Shown: piece by piece, positions 7,027 through 12,764 of the stretch
How the letters are laid out: each line of letters starts with the position of its first letter
Numbering within the stretch: the first letter of the stretch is position 1
Source: an uncultured Oscillospiraceae bacterium
GTDB lineage: Bacteria; Bacillota; Clostridia; Oscillospirales; Ruminococcaceae
Reading direction: 5' to 3'
Length of the DNA: 12,764 nt
NCBI GenBank assembly: GCA_910587335.1
Contig: CAJUMG010000007.1
Span: 100,395 to 113,158, forward strand
The notes under the pieces: generated by a model
Told to the model about the DNA's origin: nothing
Seen by the model: only the letters and a program-made list of their open reading frames with translations
Databases searched by the model: none
Program-made: the position numbers and the translations under genes

Positions 7027-7082
7027 TACCAACTCCTTTCATGATTATTCTACCAAATTCAGTTTTTTTTCGCTACCAACTC
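7027..7082 (-). repeat. Three phased direct repeats at the XRE gene promoter, possible operators
   Basis: On the plus strand TACCAACTC occurs at 7027-7035 and again at 7074-7082, with a shorter TACCAA copy at 7051-7056. Their starts are 24 and 23 bp apart, close to two helical turns. They cover the ribosome binding site, the -10 region and the upstream flank. This suits autoregulation by the XRE protein, which is inference. Confidence 0.4.
7047..7055 (-). promoter_or_regulatory. Extended -10 promoter candidate of the XRE gene
   Basis: On the minus strand TGG-TAGAAT (7055-7047) is an extended -10 element. The -35 region at the right distance is poor. The predicted leader is only about 17 nt. 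A perfect TTGACA lies further upstream (near 7095-7100), but no -10 box is at a matching distance. Confidence 0.4.
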
Positions 7083-7150
7083 ATCTTCTCTTTTTGTCAA
7101 CCTATAGTTGCTGTCCAATTGTTACAATCCAGATATTTCTTATTAACGCA

Positions 7151-7189
7151 GAAAAACTGCTCCACGCTCAAAGGGTGGAGCAGTTTTTC
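7151..7189 (-). terminator. Terminator of the kinase operon
   Basis: A 15-bp perfect stem (7151-7165 with 7175-7189) around a 9-nt loop, with A5 and T5 at its base. It lies 32 bp past the stop of the DegV-fusion kinase gene and separates the signalling operon from the XRE gene. Confidence 0.92.
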
Positions 7190-7220
7190 TTAGCTTTTTA
7201 TTTACCGCTATACCTATAGC

Positions 7221-9926
7221 CTATAATGCATCCGATTTCGTTGTCTGCGCGAAAGAGAGTTCAAGGTCATTCTTTTTCACAAACAGTAGTCCAAAAGAAC
7301 CTGAACCACAGTTGCTGGCAATTGAGGAGGAAGCCTTTTGCAGATAGATTTTTTCAAACGGGCAATACTGCCGTACCAAATCCTTAACATATTGAAGCTT
7401 TTTTTCGTCCAGCCCGGCATATGTAATAAAGAGTATCCGGCGGTCAATATTTCTTGTGTCCCGGAGTACCTTCCGGACATATTTTTTGGCAGCCCGCGAA
7501 AAATCGCCCAACGCCATACCACTGACTACCATCCTACTCTTTTTCAGTTTAATAACTGGATGCAAAAGCAATGCATCACAAAGAACTTGTATCCGCTTAG
7601 ATATCCTTCCTGCCTGACACATCCTGTAGGTACTGTCAATGACAAAAGCCGACGAGATATAATTTCTGAGCGATTTCACAGCGTGCACGATTTCATCTTT
7701 TGGAACATAGCGTTCCGCCAAAGTAGCCGCATACAATACCGCGAGCCCTAAGCTACTGGAAAGGTGCCCGGAATCGACTATCGTGACATTTTCAAAGGAC
7801 TTAGCCGCCTCCAGAGCATTATCGTACCCTTTGCTGACATGCTTTGCCATTGTAATATGGATCACATTCTGGGCTTCTGTGAGCTTCTTTGCAAAGAATC
7901 GCTCATAATCCTCAACCTCGGGAGGCTGAGAAGATCCGTCATCCCCCTCTGTGACATGATACAGAAGTTCATCTGCCGTAAGCTCCAATCCATCTAAAAA
8001 ACGGCCTTGTTCCGTACAGATGTAATATGGGCATACAGAGATACCAAGTTTCCTCCGGAGAGATTCCGGAAGATCGCATACACTATCTGTCGTAATCATG
8101 AGCGGACGCCTTCTTGCCTGCTCAAAAATCAGAATATCCTTTCCAATCTCAGACTGATTGGCCTCATCATTCAACTTCACCAGCTCTTTGGGGAGAATGC
8201 TTAACACGGCGGCCTCGAGTAAGGCACCGCTGACAGGCTTTGCCAGATAACCGTCAAACCCTTCTTTTCGGTAAAGCATCTGATTATCGCTTCCCGCATT
8301 GGCGGTCAAGGCGATAACAGGCACGTCCTGACAAAGCCCTCCTGGTTGGGTGCGTAGCTCATGGAAACACTGAATTCCGTCCATTTCTGGCATTAAATGG
8401 TCCATCAAAATGCCATCATACCGCTGTTTCTGGGTCATTTGGAGACATTCAGCGCCGTTTGACGCTGTGTCGATTTGGATTTGCGTTTCCGAGAGGAGCT
8501 TGCGTACAACAATCAGATTCATATCATTGTCGTCCACTACAAGGATATGCGCATCCGGCGCCTCAAAACTCTGGTGATACCGCTCCTCGTCATGGACCTT
8601 TGCACGGGAAGCAAGCGTGAATGTGCCTAACTCCTTATCATCAATGATATCCTGTTCTAACATAACCGTAAATTTCGAACCCTGCCTATAGATACTGTCG
8701 ACAAGGATTTGACCACCCATCAGCTCCACCAGCTGTTGGACAATACTCAAGCCCAGCCCGGTTCCTTCAATATGGCGGTTCTTTTCCTCGTCTACCCGTC
8801 GGAACGCATTAAAAATATAAGGAATATTTTCCTTTTTTACGCCCTGCCCTGTATCTTCCACAACATACCAGACACGAACGCTGTTTAGCGTTAAACGTTC
8901 ACACCGGACAGAGAGCATGACCGACCCTTCACTTGTATACTTTACAGCATTATTCAGAAGGTTGATTAGAATTTGCTTGATGCGCACTTCGTCACCACAA
9001 AGCATACTGGGAATCGAAGGGTCCACCTGAAGTTTAAATTCAAGACCTTTCTCCTTGGCCTTGATCCATATCATATTGACAATTTCCGAAAAAAGAGAGC
9101 CCGTTTCGTAGGATGCGTTCACAATTTCCATTTTTTTGGATTTTATCTTAGACAAATCCAGAATATCGTTAATCAGCGACAAAAGCATCTTACTGGCGCC
9201 CTGAATGCTTCTGGCGTTTTCGGCCACATCTTCCGGGATATCCCCACGCAGGATGATCTCGTTTAGTCCAATGATTGTATTGATCGGTGTACGAATCTCA
9301 TGGCTCATGCTGGAAAAGAAATGATTTTCCGCTTTATTGAGTTCCTCGATCTCCTTTTTCTGCCGCTTAGAAAGTTCGTTTTCCTCATCATAGAGTCTAT
9401 TTAAAAATAGGATCAACACGCTGGTTAAGACCCCAACCAGAACGACAGAGTAGGCCGAATCGAAAAAAAAGTGCTCTGCCGTATTATTTCTAACATACTG
9501 TGGAAAATGGTAGGCAATATAGTAGCAAATCAGGGTTTCTATCGTGCAGAGGACAAAAAATATGACCTTTCGCTTTCCCACAAGGGCAATGCTGATATAG
9601 ATAAAATAGATCACAAGCCATTCTGATACACCGCTATAAAGACCGCCCGCGGTGAAAAAGCTGAACGGAAAAAGCACAAGGATCAGCGTTGCGATGACTG
9701 TCGCTCCCCTGTTAATGCATTTCATACAATTTCGTTGGATACTAAACTTCAAAATCGCGGCCATGAATATAAGACTGGCTGCCAACACAACCCAGTTGAC
9801 CACGCTCCTGCCCATAGACAATGCAAATGTTGCCGCGATCATACAGCCGTCTGTGGAGATTCGGTACAAACGTTCCCGCAAGCTAACTTTATGATCAAAG
9901 ATGGAATCAAACCATTTTTTTATCAC
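7221..9926 (-). CDS. Hybrid sensor histidine kinase-receiver fused to a DegV (EDD) domain
   Basis: 901 aa. Six hydrophobic spans (about 26-179) are followed by a short linker helix, then HisKA with SMSHEIRTPIN (phospho-His H209) and an ATPase domain with N box NLLNNAVKY (322-330), DTGQG (358-362) and GTGLGLSIV (388-396). The receiver (about 458-575) has D465/D466, acceptor D509, T541 and K563. After a ~30-residue linker, the chain continues in the same frame into a complete DegV-type domain (about 607-890): TTDSVCDLP, SSQPPEVEDY, VDSGHLSSSLGLAV, QAGRISKR, CGSGSFGLLF. DegV proteins bind fatty acids (FakB acts with FakA). The usual His of the last motif appears to be Asn872. The start is GTG at 9926, with AGGAGG 9 nt upstream and 16 nt after the previous stop; the frame runs on to 10073, but that would overlap the upstream gene without a good site. 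Kinase calls are firm; the role of DegV is unknown. Confidence 0.93.
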   Translation of the reverse strand: MIKKWFDSIFDHKVSLRERLYRISTDGCMIAATFALSMGRSVVNWVVLAASLIFMAAILKFSIQRNCMKCINRGATVIATLILVLFPFSFFTAGGLYSGVSEWLVIYFIYISIALVGKRKVIFFVLCTIETLICYYIAYHFPQYVRNNTAEHFFFDSAYSVVLVGVLTSVLILFLNRLYDEENELSKRQKKEIEELNKAENHFFSSMSHEIRTPINTIIGLNEIILRGDIPEDVAENARSIQGASKMLLSLINDILDLSKIKSKKMEIVNASYETGSLFSEIVNMIWIKAKEKGLEFKLQVDPSIPSMLCGDEVRIKQILINLLNNAVKYTSEGSVMLSVRCERLTLNSVRVWYVVEDTGQGVKKENIPYIFNAFRRVDEEKNRHIEGTGLGLSIVQQLVELMGGQILVDSIYRQGSKFTVMLEQDIIDDKELGTFTLASRAKVHDEERYHQSFEAPDAHILVVDDNDMNLIVVRKLLSETQIQIDTASNGAECLQMTQKQRYDGILMDHLMPEMDGIQCFHELRTQPGGLCQDVPVIALTANAGSDNQMLYRKEGFDGYLAKPVSGALLEAAVLSILPKELVKLNDEANQSEIGKDILIFEQARRRPLMITTDSVCDLPESLRRKLGISVCPYYICTEQGRFLDGLELTADELLYHVTEGDDGSSQPPEVEDYERFFAKKLTEAQNVIHITMAKHVSKGYDNALEAAKSFENVTIVDSGHLSSSLGLAVLYAATLAERYVPKDEIVHAVKSLRNYISSAFVIDSTYRMCQAGRISKRIQVLCDALLLHPVIKLKKSRMVVSGMALGDFSRAAKKYVRKVLRDTRNIDRRILFITYAGLDEKKLQYVKDLVRQYCPFEKIYLQKASSSIASNCGSGSFGLLFVKKNDLELSFAQTTKSDAL

Positions 9927-9941
9927 GCAATGCTTCCTCCT
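9926..9941 (-). promoter_or_regulatory. Ribosome binding site fixing the GTG start of the DegV-fusion kinase
   Basis: On the minus strand AGGAGG (9941-9936) lies 9 nt before the GTG whose first base is 9926, in the short gap after the upstream stop codon (9945-9943). This tight spacing supports co-translation within one operon. Confidence 0.85.
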
Positions 9942-9942
9942 C

Positions 9943-12405
9943 TCAAGGCGTGGGACACATGATGCTGGCGATGCTTTTGCACACTGTTTCATACATCTGC
10001 AAAAGCTGTGGATGGTTCTCGTGGATAAATGCTGTATCCTCCTTCTTCCCTGCCTGTTCCAGTGCTTTTGCACATTCAGAAAGCGCTTCTGCCCCGATCG
10101 TCAGAGATGTACTCTTTAGGGCATGGACCTTCACGGCATAGTTTTTCCAGTTGCACGCATTATATAGAGAGATGATTTCATCCCGCTTTTCAGCGCTCTG
10201 ATCATAAAACATTTGCAGCATTTCCAGGTAAAAATCTTTCTCTCCACAGCAATAATTCAGCCCGATCTCTGAATTGACTCCCACAGCCGAAAGGGCGGCA
10301 AAGGGATCGGACTGCTTTGGTACGTTGTCCTCGGCCACCGGTTCTTCGCTGTATTCGACCAGCTCTTTCGGCAATACTCTACGCAGCACACGCTCCAGAG
10401 TAGACCTTTCAATCGGTTTGGGTATAAACTCTGAAAACCCTTCATTCCGGAACATTTCTCTAGCGCCGCTTATGGTGTTAGCCGTCAGGGCAATCACCGG
10501 TAGATTCTGATAGGCCCCATTATTCATTGAACGGATACGTTTTAACGTTTCTACACCGTCAAAACCTGGCATCATATGGTCAAGGAAAATAACATCATAG
10601 GAAGTATTGGCACACATCTCTATAGCCTCTTTCCCGCTAAGGCAGGTGTCTACCTTGATTCCGTAGCTCCCCAAAACGCCCTTTGCAACAACTAGGTTCA
10701 TCTCCTCATCATCGACAGCAAGCGCCCGCACATTCGTGCAGAAAAATGGTCTCCGTCCCGCGTTTTGTGCCTCTCCAAAACCGTTTTCCCGCACTTCTCC
10801 ATTCAAAAGATTGACCACGGAAAGAGCAAAAAACGGCTTACGGATCATGAGAAGCTTACTGTTTCTGCTTAAGGCATAATCCCGTTCCGCAATGACCACA
10901 ACCCGCAAATTCTCTGCCAAATTCTCATAGTACGCGCGGTTTTCCTCGTATGCAGCCTGAGCAATAAACACATGGGTCAGCTTATACATACGCTGCAATT
11001 TTAGCAGTCCCTCAAAATTATGGGCCTGATATCCTTCCACCCCAAGTCCCTCCATCAGGTGGAAAATCAGCCCATCATAATATTCTCTGACCTCATCACA
11101 GCTATATTTTTCCGGCCTAAAATAACACGCGATACAAAGCTGTTCTGCATTGGCGACCGACATGCAGGGTCTGTCGTCCGCTACTCCCTGCGGCAATGTG
11201 ATATGCGCGTGTAGGCCATGTTGTCCTTTGCTTTCAAAATGAATAAAGCCGCCCATAGCATGCAAAATTCCCCTTGCGATGGGAATTCCAAGCCCTAAGC
11301 CACTGGCAAAACGGTCGCTGCCGGTATCTGCCTGATAAAATTTATCATATATCTGTGCGATTTGGGAATCCGTCATACCGATGCCCGTGTCACGCACATC
11401 AATGACCAAATTACCTCCGTAGCTCTCACGACGGAACTCAACACAGACGTTGATCCCTCCCTCTTCCGTGAACTTAATGGAATTTTCAAGTAATATCTTG
11501 AGCACATGAGAGAGCTTTTCTGCGTCTCCAATTAGGATTGACGGCATTTTTAAGTCCATGTCAAACACAATTTCAAGCTGCTGCCGGCCACTATGTACCG
11601 CCGTCATCGTGATTACGTCGTTAAGCACCGAGGTAATCATGTACTCTTCCTTAGCTGGGCACAACGTACCTTCCACAATTTCTGTATAGTCAAGAATATT
11701 ATTGATCTGGGCGGACAACCGCTTTCCCGCTAATTGTATGGACTGAATATCCTCCCGAACCTCTGGAGACATACTTTTTTCAAACGCAACCTCGCTGATT
11801 CCAATTACCATATTGATTGGGGTTCGCAGTTCATGTGATACATTGGAAAGGAAATCTGCGTTCTGCCGCTCTACGATCTCAAGCTGTGAGGCGATTTTTT
11901 CATACATTTTCCTGGTTTCGCGCCTTCTGTTTACACGGTATCGAGCAATCGCTGCCGCGCCTGCCGCTACCATAACGCCAATTCCCAGGGTGATTACATC
12001 CTGCACTTCAACCGTGTCCGAAAATACCCGAAAGAAGAAAATATGATACAAGAGTTGCAGTATATATAAGGCCACTGTCAAATACACCAGCAGTTTCCTG
12101 TCCAGCATGGAGAAAACAAGAATCATAATGCATACCACAGCGGGAAGATCAAAAAAAATTTCTGCATGTACCCCAAAAAAGAAAAAGTCAACCAGAATTA
12201 CCCCAGCACACAGATTTTCATAATGGGCCGGCGTACCCATTTTTCCAATGTGGAGACACCATACGCAGAACGTGCCAAACAAAATCAACGGGATCATCCA
12301 TAGCTCCCATGACATTGTTATCGTAATCAGGGACAACATTCCGCTGAATGCGCTAACTATGATGGCCAAAAGCAGATATTTGCTCGTCTGCCCTTCCGTT
12401 CTCAT
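9943..12405 (-). CDS. Hybrid sensor histidine kinase with degenerate receiver, receiver and HPt domain
   Basis: 820 aa. Six hydrophobic spans fill about 9-155 with almost no external loops, suggesting an intramembrane sensor. A linker helix (about 158-182) leads to HisKA with SNVSHELRTPIN (H191). The ATPase domain has N308, DTGIG (339-343) and the glycine loop SGLGLG (368-373). Residues about 421-540 look like a receiver that lost its acidic pocket (it keeps a late RKPF strand). A true receiver follows (about 558-676: D565/D566, acceptor D609, T641, K663). A C-terminal HPt domain (about 705-815) carries HALKSTS with H761. The layout supports an internal His-Asp-His relay whose HPt can pass phosphate to a separate receiver. 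The ATG overlaps the upstream stop as TAATG, with AAAGGAG 11 nt before it. The signal sensed is not visible. Confidence 0.94.
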   Translation of the reverse strand: MRTEGQTSKYLLLAIIVSAFSGMLSLITITMSWELWMIPLILFGTFCVWCLHIGKMGTPAHYENLCAGVILVDFFFFGVHAEIFFDLPAVVCIMILVFSMLDRKLLVYLTVALYILQLLYHIFFFRVFSDTVEVQDVITLGIGVMVAAGAAAIARYRVNRRRETRKMYEKIASQLEIVERQNADFLSNVSHELRTPINMVIGISEVAFEKSMSPEVREDIQSIQLAGKRLSAQINNILDYTEIVEGTLCPAKEEYMITSVLNDVITMTAVHSGRQQLEIVFDMDLKMPSILIGDAEKLSHVLKILLENSIKFTEEGGINVCVEFRRESYGGNLVIDVRDTGIGMTDSQIAQIYDKFYQADTGSDRFASGLGLGIPIARGILHAMGGFIHFESKGQHGLHAHITLPQGVADDRPCMSVANAEQLCIACYFRPEKYSCDEVREYYDGLIFHLMEGLGVEGYQAHNFEGLLKLQRMYKLTHVFIAQAAYEENRAYYENLAENLRVVVIAERDYALSRNSKLLMIRKPFFALSVVNLLNGEVRENGFGEAQNAGRRPFFCTNVRALAVDDEEMNLVVAKGVLGSYGIKVDTCLSGKEAIEMCANTSYDVIFLDHMMPGFDGVETLKRIRSMNNGAYQNLPVIALTANTISGAREMFRNEGFSEFIPKPIERSTLERVLRRVLPKELVEYSEEPVAEDNVPKQSDPFAALSAVGVNSEIGLNYCCGEKDFYLEMLQMFYDQSAEKRDEIISLYNACNWKNYAVKVHALKSTSLTIGAEALSECAKALEQAGKKEDTAFIHENHPQLLQMYETVCKSIASIMCPTP

Positions 12406-12764
12406 TACGCTTCAAACTCCTTTGCAACCCGCTTTAAAAGTTCTGTTGGCACAACTGGCTTCTTCAGGTAGTTGACCGCCCCCAGTCTGACTGCAGTTCT
12501 TACGTCGTCCTCATATCCCGACGCCGTAAGAAAAATGACAGGAACTTTTATAGAGTCCTCATTCATACGCTCAAAGGTTTCGATACCATCCATCTCTGGC
12601 ATTGCAATATCAAGAAGGACTAAATCTATTTTTTCGCTCTTAAGTATAGACAGCGCCTTTTCTCCAGATTCTGCCAAAACGACATCATAGAATCTCTCCA
12701 GAATTCTCCTAGTCCTTATCAAGTTCATGGCATCGTCATCCACGACCAAAATACATTTCTCCAT
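12405..12764 (-). CDS. Stand-alone receiver-domain response regulator (CheY-like), start at window edge
   Basis: 119 aa, just one receiver domain. Acidic pocket D9/D10 (with D11), phospho-acceptor D52 in LVLLDIAMPEMDG, T80 in IFLTAS and K102 in YLKKPV are all present, so it should be phosphorylatable. No output domain follows; the stop (TAA) overlaps the ATG of the HPt-bearing kinase by one base. That gene order and the lack of output suggest it is the phosphate acceptor or shuttle of the relay. The ATG lies on the last bases of the window and MEKCILVVDDD is a typical receiver N-terminus, so this is probably the true start. A longer protein reaching beyond the window cannot be excluded. Confidence 0.85.
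   Translation of the reverse strand: MEKCILVVDDDAMNLIRTRRILERFYDVVLAESGEKALSILKSEKIDLVLLDIAMPEMDGIETFERMNEDSIKVPVIFLTASGYEDDVRTAVRLGAVNYLKKPVVPTELLKRVAKEFEA

Noticed and set aside
7024..7032. TTG start of the XRE gene three codons upstream
   Set aside because: It directly abuts the Shine-Dalgarno box; the ATG at 7023 has correct 9-nt spacing.
9927..10073. 49-residue extension of the DegV-fusion kinase
   Set aside because: It overlaps the end of the HPt domain of the upstream gene, has no suitable ribosome binding site, and a well-placed GTG exists at 9926.
1..12764. CRISPR array, insertion sequence or prophage
   Set aside because: No regularly spaced repeat array, transposase, integrase or terminal inverted repeats were seen; gene content and codon style are even across the window.

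Overview
The window looks like chromosomal DNA from a low-to-mid GC Firmicute, most likely a gut-type Clostridia (Oscillospiraceae/Eubacteriales-like). The reasons are strong AGGAGG-type ribosome binding sites, sigma-A style promoters with TATAAT/TAGAAT -10 boxes, TTG and GTG starts, hairpin plus U-run terminators, an rpsF-ssb-rpsR operon and a C+ type S18. The taxonomic call is inference from gene content and style; no rRNA gene is present.

Left half (1-5760), housekeeping. The window opens inside a dihydrolipoamide dehydrogenase-like flavoprotein (1-917, +). A 320-bp gene-free stretch follows, then prfB (release factor 2, 1241-2359, -), which has its own promoter and terminator and lacks the programmed frameshift common in prfB. 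Divergent from it is a membrane protein with an N-terminal RING-like finger, a zinc ribbon and a DUF2628-type domain (2582-3517, +, TTG start). Next come galU (3646-4515, +) and a textbook operon from a strong promoter: rpsF, ssb, rpsR (4646-5698, +). That operon has a structured leader, and a perfect 16-bp bidirectional terminator closes it.

Right half (5788-12764), signalling, all on the minus strand. In transcription order from the right edge it runs: a stand-alone receiver protein; a six-TM hybrid histidine kinase with a degenerate receiver, a true receiver and a C-terminal HPt domain; and a second six-TM hybrid kinase whose receiver is fused in one uninterrupted frame to a complete DegV (EDD-fold, fatty-acid-binding) domain. 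The first two genes overlap by one base (TAATG) and the third starts 16 nt after the second, so they form one operon, ended by a 15-bp hairpin terminator at 7151-7189. Below it lies a separate gene for a membrane-anchored XRE-family regulator (5788-7023) whose promoter region carries three phased TACCAA repeats.

The parts suggest a multistep phosphorelay: kinase His to receiver Asp to HPt His to the free receiver. No DNA-binding output domain is visible in the operon. The kinase-receiver-DegV fusion is the most unusual element. It suggests coupling of lipid or fatty-acid binding to two-component signalling, but that function is inferred from domain content only.
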